Made by a program: the position numbers and the translations under genes. The notes under the pieces were generated by a model. That model saw only the letters and a list, made by a program, of their open reading frames with translations, was not told the origin of the DNA and searched no databases. From Burkholderiales bacterium (lineage in GTDB: Bacteria; Pseudomonadota; Gammaproteobacteria; Burkholderiales; UBA6910), in the NCBI GenBank assembly GCA_026005015.1, contig BPKG01000001.1, positions 1,740,501-1,804,500 on the forward strand: a DNA stretch of 64,000 nucleotides, written 5' to 3'. Shown piece after piece: positions 39,893 to 50,037 of this stretch (positions within the stretch are counted from its first letter, which is position 1; every line of letters begins with the position of its first letter).

Positions 39893-42028
39893 CTACACCT
39901 TGAGATAGTGATGGCGCAGGCCCATCCAGCGCTCCAGATGCCGGCGGGCGTGGTCGGGAAAGCGCTCCAGTATCTCCCTGGCCGCCTCCCGCGCCGCCTC
40001 CAGCAGGTCCTGGTCCCGCTCCAGGTCGGCGAAGCGCAGCAGCGGCACGCCGCTCTGGCGCGCCCCCAGGAATTCCCCCGGCCCCCGTAGCCGCAGGTCG
40101 TGGCGGGCGATCTCGAAACCGTCGCTCACCTGATACATGACCCGCAGCCGCTCCCGGGCCGCCCCGGAGAGGGGCGTGCCGTACAGGAGGATGCACGCGC
40201 CCTTCTCCGCCCCCCGGCCTACCCGCCCCCGCAACTGGTGGAGCTGGGACAACCCCAGGCGCTCGGCATGGTCGATCACCATGAGAGAGGCGTTGGGCAC
40301 GTCCACTCCCACCTCGATCACGGTAGTGGCCACGAGGAGCTGGATCTCACCCCGCTGGAAGGCCTCCATCACCCGCGCCTTGTCCTCGGGCTTGAGCCGC
40401 CCGTGGACCAGGCCCACCTTGAGCTCCGGGAAAGTGCTCTTCAGGCGCTCGAAGGTCTCCAGGGCGGTCTTCAACTGCAGCGCCTCCGACTCTTCGATCA
40501 GGGGGCATACCCAGTAGGCCTGCCGCCCCGCGAGGCAGTCGGCCCGCACCCGGGCGATCACCTCGTCGCGCCGGGTGTCCGCCACCAAGCGTGTGGCCAC
40601 CGGGGCGCGCCCCGGCGGCAGCTCGGCGATCACCGACACGTCCAGGTCGGCGTAGTAACTCATGGCCAGGGTCCGGGGGATGGGGGTGGCGCTCATCATG
40701 AGCTGGTGGGGGTGGTCGCCTTTCAAGCGCAGGGCCAGGCGCTGGTGCACCCCGAAGCGGTGCTGCTCGTCGATCACCGCGAGCCCCAGGCGCTGGAACC
40801 GCACTTCCTCCTGGAACAGGGCGTGGGTGCCCACGGCCACCAGGGCTTTCCCCTCGGCCACCTGCGCGAGGGTTTCGTCCCGCGCCCGCTTCTTCTGGCC
40901 GCCCGCGAGCCACACCACCTTCACTCCCAGCGGTTCCAGCCATTGGGCGAACTTGCGGTAGTGCTGTTCCGCCAGGATCTCGGTGGGGGCCATGACGGCG
41001 GTCTGGTGGCCGCTCTCCGCCGCTTGGAGCGCCGCCAGCGCGGCGACGATGGTCTTGCCGCTGCCCACGTCCCCCTGGAGGAGCCGCTGCATGGGGTGCG
41101 CCTCCCCCATGTCCCGGCTGATCTCGGCGAACGCAGTCTCCTGGGCCCGGGTGAGGCGAAAGGGCAGGGACTCGATCAGCCGCCGGGTCAGGGTGCCCCG
41201 GGCCGGAAGCCGGGGCGCGACCCGGGCGCGCCGCTCGCGGTAATGCAAGCGCATGGACAACTGCTGGGCCAGCAGCTCGTCGAACTTGATCCGCCGCCAC
41301 GCCGGGTGGGTGCGCTCGGCGAGGGCCCCCTCGTCGGCGCCGGGGGGCGGGGCGTGGAGGAAACGCACGCTCGCTTCGAAGTCCGGGAGCCGGTGGGCCG
41401 CCTTGAGGGAAGGCGGCAGGGTGTCGGAGAAGGCCAACTCCGCCAGGCAGCGCCCGATCAGCCGCCGCAGCACCGGTTGAGTCAGTCCCGCCGTGGTGGG
41501 GTAGACCGGGGTGAGGGTAGTGGGCAGGGGCTCGCCGGGAGCCACCACCCGCGCCCGCGGATGCACCATTTCCGGCGCGAGAAACCCGGACCGCAGCTCC
41601 CCGTGCAGCCGCACCCGCTTTCCCACCGCCAGGGCACGGACCTGGTTGGGATAGAAGTGGAGATAACGCACGGTGAGCTCGCCGCTGCCGTCGGAGACGC
41701 GCACCACCAATTGGCGCCGGGGCCGGTAGACGATCTCGTTACTCACCACCACCCCCTCCACCTGGACCGGCGCGCCGGGGCGGGCCTGGGCGATGGGCAC
41801 GAGCCGGGTCTCGTCTTCGTAGCGCAGGGGCAGGTGCAGCGCCAGGTCGAAGGGCGTCTGGATCCCCAGGCGGGCGAGCCGCCCGGCGATGGCTGGGCTG
41901 AGTTCCGCGAAGACGGGGTGAGAAGCGCCGGGCGCCGGCGTGGGCGCCGCGCCTTCACCGCCGTCCGGCGTCCCCGGTGGACCGGTGTCCATTCGAAGTC
42001 TGCCGGCTTCTGCCACCCCGCGCCTCAC
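39893..42028 (-). CDS. recG: RecG ATP-dependent DNA helicase
   Basis: A RecG of 711 residues (699 if the second ATG at 41992 is used). The wedge OB domain is in the first 200 residues (VRVSDGSGELTVRYLHFYPN). Helicase motifs are GDVGSGKTIVAALAALQ, the DEAD-like VIDEQHRFGVHQR, MSATPIPRTLAM, LVHGRLKPEDKARVMEAFQ and VEVGVDVPNASLMVIDHAER. It acts on stalled replication forks and Holliday junctions. Upstream is ridA, with a 19-base gap. The final TRG-like part is LERWMGLRHHYLKV. Confidence 0.93.
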   Translation of the reverse strand: MRRGVAEAGRLRMDTGPPGTPDGGEGAAPTPAPGASHPVFAELSPAIAGRLARLGIQTPFDLALHLPLRYEDETRLVPIAQARPGAPVQVEGVVVSNEIVYRPRRQLVVRVSDGSGELTVRYLHFYPNQVRALAVGKRVRLHGELRSGFLAPEMVHPRARVVAPGEPLPTTLTPVYPTTAGLTQPVLRRLIGRCLAELAFSDTLPPSLKAAHRLPDFEASVRFLHAPPPGADEGALAERTHPAWRRIKFDELLAQQLSMRLHYRERRARVAPRLPARGTLTRRLIESLPFRLTRAQETAFAEISRDMGEAHPMQRLLQGDVGSGKTIVAALAALQAAESGHQTAVMAPTEILAEQHYRKFAQWLEPLGVKVVWLAGGQKKRARDETLAQVAEGKALVAVGTHALFQEEVRFQRLGLAVIDEQHRFGVHQRLALRLKGDHPHQLMMSATPIPRTLAMSYYADLDVSVIAELPPGRAPVATRLVADTRRDEVIARVRADCLAGRQAYWVCPLIEESEALQLKTALETFERLKSTFPELKVGLVHGRLKPEDKARVMEAFQRGEIQLLVATTVIEVGVDVPNASLMVIDHAERLGLSQLHQLRGRVGRGAEKGACILLYGTPLSGAARERLRVMYQVSDGFEIARHDLRLRGPGEFLGARQSGVPLLRFADLERDQDLLEAAREAAREILERFPDHARRHLERWMGLRHHYLKV

Positions 42029-42047
42029 GGCGATAAACGCCGAGGAC

Positions 42048-42431
42048 TTACGCCCCGAGCACCAGGATCGCCTCCATCTCCACCAGGGCGCCCCGGGGGA
42101 GCGCTGCTACGCCCACCGCGGCCCGGGCCGGATACGGCTCGCGGAAGTAGGTAGCCATGATCTCGTTCACCCGCCCGAAGTGGGCGAGGTCGGTGAGATA
42201 GACAGTGAGCTTCACCACCTGATCCAGGGTGCCGCCCGCCGCCTGGGCCACCGCCTGCAGGTTTCTGAACACCTGGTGGATCTGTCCGTCCGGCTCCGGG
42301 ACCAGGGCCATGGTCTTGGGATCGAGCCCGATCTGGCCGGAAAGGTACACGGTCTCTCCGGCGCGGATCGCCTGGGAATAGGTGCCGATCGCCTTGGGGG
42401 CGTCTTCGGTAGAGACGGGAATGCGGCTCAT
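42048..42431 (-). CDS. ridA: RidA enamine/imine deaminase
   Basis: A 127-residue RidA/YER057c/UK114 protein that hydrolyses reactive enamines from PLP enzymes. The motifs are [36 protein letters not shown] and the active-site Arg and Glu in [23 protein letters not shown] 42431 fits the family start; the frame continues upstream but is not conserved. It is divergent from kup with 154 bases between. Confidence 0.93.
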   Translation of the reverse strand: MSRIPVSTEDAPKAIGTYSQAIRAGETVYLSGQIGLDPKTMALVPEPDGQIHQVFRNLQAVAQAAGGTLDQVVKLTVYLTDLAHFGRVNEIMATYFREPYPARAAVGVAALPRGALVEMEAILVLGA

Positions 42432-42585
42432 GGCGGCTCCTGGCGAAGGGATGAGAGGCAACGGCCGTAATGGTAGGCCACCGCAGTGCGTTTGGGGAAC
42501 CTTAGCCACGGTACTGCCCGCCCCGATGGGGCCCTCTGCCCGCCACAATGGCGACGCGGGCGTATTGCCGCTATATTGCACCTTC

Positions 42586-44506
42586 ATGTCCGGTACCCGC
42601 GAAGCCCAAAGCCATCCTGTGGCCTCCGCGGCGGCGGCTTATCATCGTCGGGTCGCAGCGCTGGCGGTGGCCGCCGTGGGCGTCGTCTACGGCGATATCG
42701 GCACCAGCCCCCTGTACACCATGCGGGAAGTCTTCAGCGGCCTGCACCCGCTGCGTGTCACCCAGGCCAACGTCCTCGGCATCCTCTCTCTCATCTTCTG
42801 GTCGCTCATCGTCGTCGTGACGCTCAAGTACGTGGTGCTCATGATGCGCATGGACAACCAGGGCGAGGGGGGGCATCATGGCGCTGACCGCCCTCGTGGT
42901 GAAGGCCCTGGGGGACGAGCTCAGGCCCCGCCGGACGCTGGTGGCCCTGGGCCTGTTCGGCGCGGCCCTATTCTATGGCGACGCCATGATCACCCCCGCC
43001 ATCTCGGTGCTCTCGGCAGTGGAAGGGCTGGCGGTGGCCACTCCCCATCTGGACCCCGTGGTGGAACCCGTGGCCGTAGCGGTGCTGGTCGTGCTCTTCA
43101 TGCTTCAGCGCCGCGGCACAGCCGGCGTCGGTGTCCTGTTCGGCCCAGTGATGATGGTCTGGTTCGCCACGCTCGCCCTGCTGGGTCTGGCAAAAATCGT
43201 CCAGGTGCCGCAAGTGCTCAACGCCTTGAATCCCTGGTACGCGGTGGCGTTCTTGGCCGAGAACCGCTGGCAGGCCTACCTCGCGCTCGGCGCCGTGGTG
43301 TTGGCGATCACGGGAGCCGAAGCCCTCTACGCCGATATGGGCCATTTCGGCAAGCGCCCGATCCGCCTGGCGTGGGCGGGCCTCGTGCTGCCCGCCCTGG
43401 TCATTAACTATTTCGGCCAGGGCGCGCTGCTCCTCACCCAGGCCGAAGCGGCGCGCAACCCCTTTTACCTCCTCGCGCCCGGATGGGCGCTCTATCCCCT
43501 CGTGGCCCTCGCCACCGCCGCCACCGTCATCGCGTCCCAAGCCGTGATCTCCGGCGCCTTTTCCTTGACCCACCAGGCCATCCAGCTGGGGTATTGCCCC
43601 CGCCTCGAGGTGACCCACACTTCCGAGCGCGAGATGGGACAGATCTATATGCCCTGGGTGAACTGGGCGCTGCTTGCCGCCGTGGTGGCGCTGGTGCTCG
43701 GTTTTCATTCCTCCAGCCACCTGGCGGCGGCCTACGGCATCGCGGTTACCGCCACCATGGCCATCGACTCCCTCCTGCTCTACGTGGTGCTGCGCCGCCT
43801 GTGGCGTTGGAACCGCTGGGTCGCCGGTGTCTTGGCAGGACTGCTCCTGGCTGTGGACCTGGCTTTCTTCAGCGCCAACGCCCTCAAGCTGTTCCAGGGG
43901 GGCTGGTTCCCAGTGATCGTGGGGGTAGTACTCTTCACCCTCTTTTCCACCTGGTACCGTGGACGCCAGCTCGTGTTCGAACGGCTGCGCAGCCGGGACA
44001 TTCGACTGCAGCCGATGCTCGAAAGCCTCAAGCTCAATCCGCCCCAGCGGGTACCGGGAACGGCGGTGTTCCTCACCAGCAAACCGGACACGGTGCCCCA
44101 TGCCCTGCTGCACAACCTGGCCCACAACAAGGTGTTGCACGAGCGCGTGGTCTTCCTCACGGTGGTGACCGAACCCGTGCCGCGGGTCCCCGAGGAGCGG
44201 CGCGTGGAGCTGCAAGCCCTCGGTGAGGAGTTCTACCGGGTCATGGTCCGCTATGGCTTCATGGACCAGCCCGACATTCCGGCGGCGCTCGATCGGCTGC
44301 GGCCTCATGGCCTGGAGTTCCCGCTGCTGGAGACCTCGTACTTCTTGAGCCGCGAGACGCTGATCCCATCCCTGGCCTTGGAAGGCATGGCCTTGTGGCG
44401 CGAGCGCCTATTCGCCACCATGGCGCGCAACGCCGGCAGCGTCACCGCCTACTTTCGCCTTCCCAGCAACCGGGTGGTGGAGCTGGGCACCCAGATCGAG
44501 CTGTAA
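42586..44506 (+). pseudogene. kup: Kup potassium uptake protein, frameshifted in a G7 run
   Basis: A low-affinity proton-linked potassium uptake protein of about 640 residues. The N-terminus ([20 protein letters not shown] and [20 protein letters not shown]) runs from 42586. The remainder ([40 protein letters not shown] and so on to the end) is in another frame from about 42874. The family reads [13 protein letters not shown] here, so one surplus G in the seven-G run at 42867-42873 accounts for it. All twelve helices and the C-terminal domain are otherwise present. Either the run is miscounted or it gives slippage. The second part would be translated alone from the ATG at 42878 only as a headless protein. 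Confidence 0.88.
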
Positions 44507-44515
44507 GGCATCTCC

Positions 44516-44854
44516 ATGGCGAGCGCTGTCCTCGCGAACCTGGAAAAGCTCTTGGCCTCCGGCAAGGAGTCGGCGCTCCTGCGCTTCAGCCTCGGAAACG
44601 AGTACCTGAAGCAGGGCGACGCGGCCACCGCCATCGCCCATCTGCGGCGGGCCTTGGAGCTGGACAGGAACTACTCGGCGGCGTGGAAGCTCCTCGGCAA
44701 GGCCCTCGCCGAGGCGGGGCGGCCTGAGGAAGCCCTGGACGCCTACCGCCAGGGAATCCAGGTGGCGGAGAAAAAGGGCGACAAGCAGGCAGCCAAGGAG
44801 ATGACTGTCTTCGCCCGCCGCATCGAGAAACAGCTCCGCACGCCGGGGCAGTGA
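44516..44854 (+). CDS. Small tetratricopeptide repeat protein
   Basis: A 112-residue helical protein with TPR units. The first is LLRFSLGNEYLKQGDAATAI and AHLRRALELDRN; the second is YSAAWKLLGKALAEAGRPEE and ALDAYRQGIQVAEKK. No signal peptide or membrane segment. It starts 9 bases after kup and may be cotranscribed. TPRs mediate protein contacts; a partner is not evident. Confidence 0.85.
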   Translation: MASAVLANLEKLLASGKESALLRFSLGNEYLKQGDAATAIAHLRRALELDRNYSAAWKLLGKALAEAGRPEEALDAYRQGIQVAEKKGDKQAAKEMTVFARRIEKQLRTPGQ

Positions 44855-44996
44855 TGTTGAAGAGGAAGACCCAACCCTGCAGCTACGAATGGGCGCGAAT
44901 GTTCGCGAAGAATAAAAAACGAAATCATCTGTGCAAATTCGTGTTCATCCGTGGCTCACTAGAGGATTTTTTTCAGACCATGGGCACCGGCGGCCC
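44855..44996. other. Intergenic segment with lower GC and a small inverted repeat
   Basis: It contains CGCGAA-TG-TTCGCG (44894-44907) and then a stretch (AAATCATCTGTGCAAATTCG and TGTTCATCCGTGGC) that resembles short intergenic repeats I have seen in many bacterial genomes. Neither part occurs elsewhere in the window. Both flanking genes point towards it, so it also must hold their 3' ends. Confidence 0.35.
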
Positions 44997-45950
44997 TCAG
45001 GCGCGGACCTCCTTGCGCTGGAACAGCGCGTAGGCCACGGCGAAGAGGAGCAGGGTGCCCGCCACCAGGGTGGTCAAGGCCGGCCACACCAGGGCCAGGC
45101 TTTCCGCGAGGGGCAGCGGCCGGCCGATGATCATGCCGTCCAGTTGGGCCAGGAACACGGGTCCCAGGGTGCGCACCTCCGGCTGCAGCAGCGCCTGCAC
45201 CGCGTCGCTGTACAGGGCGTTGGGCGAGACGCGGGCCAGCGCCAGGACCAAGCTCATCTGGGCCAGGGGATCCCGGGCCACGCCGGTGGCCACCGCTTGG
45301 GCCCCCTGGACCAGGAACTGGGTGAGCATGGGCCAGAGCACCGCGAAGAAGATCCACACCCCGAGGGCCGTCAGCACCGCTCCCTGGGGCTGGCGGAACA
45401 CGACCGACAAGCACATTGCGAGCGCCAGCCATACGCCCCCGTAGAACAGAGTGGCCAGGAGAAAGAGCAATCCGCGGGCCACTTCCTCCGGTCCCGGCGG
45501 CAGCCCCAGGAACAGGATCCCCAGCCCCGTGGTGACCAGCCACAGGGCCGCGAGCAGCACCGCCAGAGTAGAGAGTGCGGCGAGGAACTTGCCCAGGAGG
45601 AGGGCGTCCCGGTAGATAGGCTGGGAGAGGATGCGGCTCAGGGTGCGCCGGTTGTACTCCCCGTTCACCGCGTCGAAGCCCAGGGCGATGGCCACCAGGG
45701 GCACAAAGAACCCGAGAAAGGCGACGAAGGAGGGAAGCGGCGAGCGGGCAGCGGTGAACAGCCGCAGGAAGGCGAACGGATCCTGCATGACCGTGGCGCG
45801 CAGTTGCTGCCCCGCCACGTACACCGCCCCCACCGCGGCGATCAGCACCAGGATTTCCAGCACCCGCATGCGGGTGGAGGAAAGATGGTCGGCCAGCTCC
45901 TTCGCCCACACCGCCGTCACTCCCGTCCAGGGGGAACCCTCACGCTTCAT
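44997..45950 (-). CDS. ABC-2 type permease of the NEW3 operon
   Basis: A 317-residue ABC-2 permease of the NosY-like group. Helix 1 is [20 protein letters not shown]; then [20 protein letters not shown] with the conserved [20 protein letters not shown] loop, [20 protein letters not shown] and a final [21 protein letters not shown] chose ATG 45950 ([20 protein letters not shown]); the longer frame is antisense-like. The start overlaps the ATPase end by 11 bases. Substrate unknown; the operon partner is a large extracytoplasmic NEW3 protein. Confidence 0.87.
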   Translation of the reverse strand: MKREGSPWTGVTAVWAKELADHLSSTRMRVLEILVLIAAVGAVYVAGQQLRATVMQDPFAFLRLFTAARSPLPSFVAFLGFFVPLVAIALGFDAVNGEYNRRTLSRILSQPIYRDALLLGKFLAALSTLAVLLAALWLVTTGLGILFLGLPPGPEEVARGLLFLLATLFYGGVWLALAMCLSVVFRQPQGAVLTALGVWIFFAVLWPMLTQFLVQGAQAVATGVARDPLAQMSLVLALARVSPNALYSDAVQALLQPEVRTLGPVFLAQLDGMIIGRPLPLAESLALVWPALTTLVAGTLLLFAVAYALFQRKEVRA

Positions 45951-46900
45951 AGGCCGCCTCCTGGAAATAGCGCGTGTATACCTCGTCCAGCCCGGGGCGC
46001 TCCTGGGCGAGGCCGGTGAGCCGGGCGCCGGCCTCAACCGCCGCCCGGGCGAGCTCCGCCCGGAGATCCCGCTCTGCGTCCACCCGCCAGCGCCCCGGTC
46101 CCTCCGGCTGTACCGAGCGCACCCCCGGCACTTCTTCCAGCGCCCGGCGAAGCTGCGCCCCCTCCGGGTCCGAGGGCGCTGGCCCGGCTTCCAGCCGCAC
46201 CCGCCAGGCGGTCCCGAGCACCTGGCGCGCCAACTCTTCCACGCTGCCGGTCAAGCGCATGCGGCCCCGGGGAAAACAGCCCCACCCGATCGCACACCTC
46301 CTGCACCTGGTGCAGCAGGTGGGAGGAGAGGAGCACGGTGATGCCCTCCTCCTTGAGCTTCAAGATCAGAGCGAGAAAGTCCCGGGCCGCTTCCGGGTCC
46401 AGCCCCAGGGTGGGCTCGTCCAGGATCGCAATCCGGGGCATCTTGCATAGGAGCTCGGCGAGCCCCAGCCGCTGGCGCATGCCCCGGGAGAAGGTAGCGA
46501 CCCGGTCGTGGGTCACCCCTTCGAGTCCCATGCGGGCGAGGGCGGCGCCAATCCGCCGCTCGGCCTCGGCGGCGGGTAGACCATTCAACTTGGTGATATA
46601 GCGCAGATTCTCCCACGCGGTCAGCTCATCGTAGAAACCCACCGCGTCGGGGAGATAGCCCACCTGGCGCTTGACCGTGAGGGGCCGGCGCCGGGGATCG
46701 AGCCCCAGCACCGAGATTTCCCCAGCGCTCGGCTCGGTAAGCCCGAGCAGCATGAGGATGGTGGTCGTTTTGCCGGAGCCGTTGGGCCCCAGTAGGCCGA
46801 ACACTTCCCCCCCCTGGATGTCCAGGTCAAGGTCCTCTACCGCCACCGCGGCGCCGTAGCGCTTGGTGAGGCCGCGGGTCTGGATGACGGGAGCGTTCAT
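45940..46900 (-). pseudogene. ABC transporter ATPase of the NEW3 operon, frameshifted
   Basis: An ABC ATPase of about 319 residues. The nucleotide-binding part ([20 protein letters not shown], Walker [11 protein letters not shown], signature [15 protein letters not shown], Walker [13 protein letters not shown]) runs from 46900 to about 46275. Then VGLFS should be followed by a [18 protein letters not shown] stretch, which is in a different frame (ATG 46260) through to 45940. One extra C in the CCCCGGGG at 46266-46273 explains the shift. The C-terminal part encodes an ACT-like tail. If the shift is real the ATPase loses its last 110 residues but not the catalytic core. ATGA overlap with the NEW3 gene. 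Confidence 0.85.
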
Positions 46901-48057
46901 CGCCGTCCGTAGCGCGCCACGACGAAGCCCACCACTCCCAGGGCGGCCAGCACCACGGCGATGCCCACCAGGCCCCACAGGGTGGAGGTGCGCACGGTCA
47001 TCCGGTAATCCATGGACGCCGATTCCCCTTCGGTCTCGGCGCGGAAGCTCACGTTGAAGTCCCCCGCCAGGGAGCGGGGGGAAGGCGTGACGGTGGCGGT
47101 CACCTGGGCCCGTTCCCCGGGAGGTACCGCCTGAAGCTCCTTGGGCTCGAACTCCACCTTCCATTCCCTGGGGGGAAAAGCCGAGAAGGTCACGCCCCGG
47201 GCCGCAGCGGTGCCGGTGTTTTCCACCACCAGGGTCACGGGGGTGGGCTCCCCGGCGTAGGCGTCCCCCGAGAGCACTTCGGTGGGAGTGCGCAGGGTGA
47301 GTTGCGGGCGCCCCGTCACCACCACGGCGAGATCCGTGCTGGCCCGGGCCCGACCGGTATCCGCGGTCACCACGATGCGGTAGGGGCCGGCGGTCGCCCG
47401 GCGCGGGGGCTGCACCCGCACGTTGAACTCCCGGGATTCCCCCGCCTTGACGGGCAGGCTGGTCACCTGCTGGGAAGAAAATGCCGGGGTGAAACTCACC
47501 TCGAACCCCGGGGGTGCCTCAGCGGAAAGATTCACCAGGGCATCCTGGCCACTGCGGTTCTCCAGGGTGAGTTCGTAGCTGAAGCTGGCCGAGGCGCTGC
47601 CTTGCAAGGTGGGCAGGCTGGCTCTAAGCCCCAGGTCCGCCGGCAGCACGTCCCCGAACTGGAGCCTGAGGGGAAGCTCGGCCCGCTGCCCCGCCCCTTG
47701 GGCCACCACCCGCAGGGCGTAGCTGCCCTTGTCCAGCGCCTTCGGCGGGTCGAGCCGTAGGGTGACGCTGCGCTCGGCGTCCGGATTCACGTACACGGCG
47801 CCGATGGCGCGCCCGTCCCCCACAAAACTCGCCTTCCACCCCGCGGGCACTTGCTCCGCCTTGAGCTCCACCACTTGGGGCGGGAGCCCGAAGTTATGCA
47901 CCGTGAGGGGAATAGAGAGGGTCTCCGCGGGACGCAGGGTCTGGATCGGATAGGCCGTGGAAAGGGCAAGACCCCGATAGGCCCGCTCCTGAGCGGCAAA
48001 CGCCGCCGTAGCGGCGAGCAGCAACCCTAGAGCGAGCGCAGCCTCCCGTCGTTCCAT
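46897..48057 (-). CDS. NEW3-domain exported protein
   Basis: A 386-residue exported protein. A signal peptide ([21 protein letters not shown]) precedes three immunoglobulin-like NEW3 domains (from about residue 30, 130 and 240). Each has the VxxxNxG pattern, for example [40 protein letters not shown] and [22 protein letters not shown]-terminal helix [20 protein letters not shown] then anchors it, ending VARYGRR. Related COG1470 proteins lie next to ABC-2 exporters. It is the first gene of the operon and ends in an ATGA overlap with the ATPase. It may be a periplasmic adaptor. Confidence 0.85.
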   Translation of the reverse strand: MERREAALALGLLLAATAAFAAQERAYRGLALSTAYPIQTLRPAETLSIPLTVHNFGLPPQVVELKAEQVPAGWKASFVGDGRAIGAVYVNPDAERSVTLRLDPPKALDKGSYALRVVAQGAGQRAELPLRLQFGDVLPADLGLRASLPTLQGSASASFSYELTLENRSGQDALVNLSAEAPPGFEVSFTPAFSSQQVTSLPVKAGESREFNVRVQPPRRATAGPYRIVVTADTGRARASTDLAVVVTGRPQLTLRTPTEVLSGDAYAGEPTPVTLVVENTGTAAARGVTFSAFPPREWKVEFEPKELQAVPPGERAQVTATVTPSPRSLAGDFNVSFRAETEGESASMDYRMTVRTSTLWGLVGIAVVLAALGVVGFVVARYGRR

Positions 48058-48252
48058 GCGTTTTCCTCCTTGTCAGGGCCTGGACATAAAGAGGCGCCGT
48101 TGCGGCAGAAAATGAGCTCCACCGCGACGGCACCTCCCGGATGGGTCTTACAGGTCGCCTTAATGGCTGGCTTGTTTGCCAGGAGGGAACCGACCCGTTT
48201 GCCCGCTTTGATGGGGCCGAGCCGCCTGGGGTTCAACCCCCTTTTCGATCGA

Positions 48253-49050
48253 CTACCCGCCGGTAAAGGGCTCCATCGCCTCTATTCGGCCCTCTTCACC
48301 CCCCTCCCAGCGAAGGTCCCGGTAGTCGAAACCCAGTTCGAGGGCAGGCTTCACCACCTGAAAGTAGGGGGAGATGTCGAAGTCCCGGGGCGTGTACAGG
48401 CTCGCGTGCCGGCTGGAATAGATCTCCTCCTCGGCCTTGCCCGCACCGTTGCGGCGCCGGGTGACCTGGGGCAGGATGGGATAGCCCACCGCCTGGAAGG
48501 CCTGGGCGATCAGGGTGGAGCAGATGGCCTTGGTGGGCTCGCCGCTGCCCAGGGAGAGCATCTGGCGCCGGAACCGGCTCGGCACGGGCAGGATGGGCAA
48601 CAGGTACCGGGCCAGGTCCAGCATGTTCTTGAGATCGTAAGCCTGCCCCAACCGGGCGATGGCGTAGTCCACCACCCGGCGCCGGTCTTGTTCCGACAAC
48701 CCCACCGGGCGGCAGATACGGGTGTGGAAGGCGGCGTATTTGGACAGGGGCACCGCTTGGCAACCGTGCACCATGTCCACTTCCACCAGCACGGGCGGGT
48801 TTTCCCAGTTGTGGTGATCCACCAGGGCGTCGCCCACGTACAAGGCCGCGTGGGACCAGGTGGACTGGGTGAGGTACTTGATCGCCGTGGAGACCCGGGT
48901 ATTGCCTTCCACCAGCAGGACGTCGGCGGGCCGCAGGGTCGCCAGCAGCGCCGCCGGGCTCGTCGTGGCGGCGGGGGCGTAGTGGGGCAAAGGCTGGCTG
49001 AGATAGCGTGCCAAGGCTCGCCCCAGGGGTTGGAGCCAGCGTCTGGTCAT
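48253..49050 (-). CDS. YiiX/YebB-like NlpC/P60-type cysteine hydrolase
   Basis: A 265-residue protein of the permuted papain-like (YiiX/YebB, lipo-like) group. The His side is TWSHAALYVGDALVDHHNWE after ADVLLVEGNTRVSTAIKYLT; the probable nucleophile is Cys in KAICSTLIAQAFQAVGYPI. The order His before Cys is the permuted arrangement. No signal peptide is obvious. An ATG at 49086 is an alternative start. Family members may cleave fatty amide or peptide bonds; the function of this subgroup is unknown. Confidence 0.8.
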   Translation of the reverse strand: MTRRWLQPLGRALARYLSQPLPHYAPAATTSPAALLATLRPADVLLVEGNTRVSTAIKYLTQSTWSHAALYVGDALVDHHNWENPPVLVEVDMVHGCQAVPLSKYAAFHTRICRPVGLSEQDRRRVVDYAIARLGQAYDLKNMLDLARYLLPILPVPSRFRRQMLSLGSGEPTKAICSTLIAQAFQAVGYPILPQVTRRRNGAGKAEEEIYSSRHASLYTPRDFDISPYFQVVKPALELGFDYRDLRWEGGEEGRIEAMEPFTGG

Positions 49051-49231
49051 GGATTTCGCATCCCCTATCTGCTCTTCCGGCGGCATGAATCCGTCATCTT
49101 CCCCGAGGGCCTACTCCCACTTTAGACCACGGGAACGGCATCTCGGCACCCTCGATCCGCAGGGCGGGCGAGTCGCTCCGACGCCTTCCTCCGGCCGGGA
49201 CGGCTTCATCTGCGCGCCGGGGGCGAACGGT

Positions 49232-49960
49232 TCATCTACCCTTGACCGGAGGCTCCATGGCGGGCTCCGCGCCGGCCAGGTCCCGGACCGCAGGAGCGGC
49301 GGTAGGCCAACCCGCGCCGCCCGCGAGCTTCGCGCATTCCGTCCCCATGGCACGGGTGGCCTCCGAGAGCTCGGAAAGGAAGGCCAGGTACTGTTTCTGC
49401 CATTCCCCCAGGATTTCCCGGCGCCGGTTTTCATCCCCCTCCGCCTGGGCGAGGGAGAGCTCGCAGCGCAGGAGCCCGATCATCACCCGGCTGTACACCG
49501 AGTAAAGGATGGCGGCGGCGCCGTCCAGCTCGGGAAAGTACAGGCGGGCGAGGGCCATCACCTTCTTCACCGGCGCCTCTTCCGTGCGCACCGGGGCGTT
49601 GAACAAGCGCGCCGATTTTTCCCGGTCCAGCCAGAACAGGAGCTCGTAGACCGCAGTCATCAACTCCTCCAGCTTGTCCCGCTTAAGCGCCAAATCGTTG
49701 CCCTTGGGCGAAGGCGCATCGGCGAGCCTGGCGGCCATCCGGGCGAGCTCCTCGTTCACCTGCCGTTGCTCGTCCACCAGCCGGTAGAAATCCTCCCGCG
49801 GAGCCAGGGTTTCCACCTCCCGGCGGATATGGCGGCGCAGTTGCACGTGGGAACCGATCACCAGCACGATCACGGCGGCCAGCGCCAGGAAAAGAGGCCA
49901 ATCGGACGGGATCCGGGCGGCGAGCTGCTGGCCCAGCTCGATCAAGCGGGCAAAGTCCAT
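49232..49960 (-). CDS. Hypothetical membrane-anchored coiled-coil protein
   Basis: A 242-residue protein with one N-terminal membrane helix (DWPLFLALAAVIVLVIGSHV) and a cytosolic helical region (EDFYRLVDEQRQVNEELARM and KRDKLEELMTAVYELLFWLD). No family recognised. It lies between the YiiX-like gene and an ACT-domain gene on the same strand with gaps of about 180 and 80 bases. The C-terminal 40 residues are Gly/Ala/Pro-rich and unlikely to fold. Confidence 0.65.
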   Translation of the reverse strand: MDFARLIELGQQLAARIPSDWPLFLALAAVIVLVIGSHVQLRRHIRREVETLAPREDFYRLVDEQRQVNEELARMAARLADAPSPKGNDLALKRDKLEELMTAVYELLFWLDREKSARLFNAPVRTEEAPVKKVMALARLYFPELDGAAAILYSVYSRVMIGLLRCELSLAQAEGDENRRREILGEWQKQYLAFLSELSEATRAMGTECAKLAGGAGWPTAAPAVRDLAGAEPAMEPPVKGR

Positions 49961-50037
49961 GGGAAGGTTCGGGTAGGAGGCCAGCCCCTATGGTACTCCA
50001 AGCGCCTCCGGCCCGAGGGTGTCGAGACCTAACCGGA

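Noticed and set aside
40100-42154. 684-codon plus-strand open frame opposite recG
   Set aside because: Pure shadow of recG: Gly/His/Arg/Gln-rich, no domain, and no ribosome site. GC-rich DNA opens such frames often.
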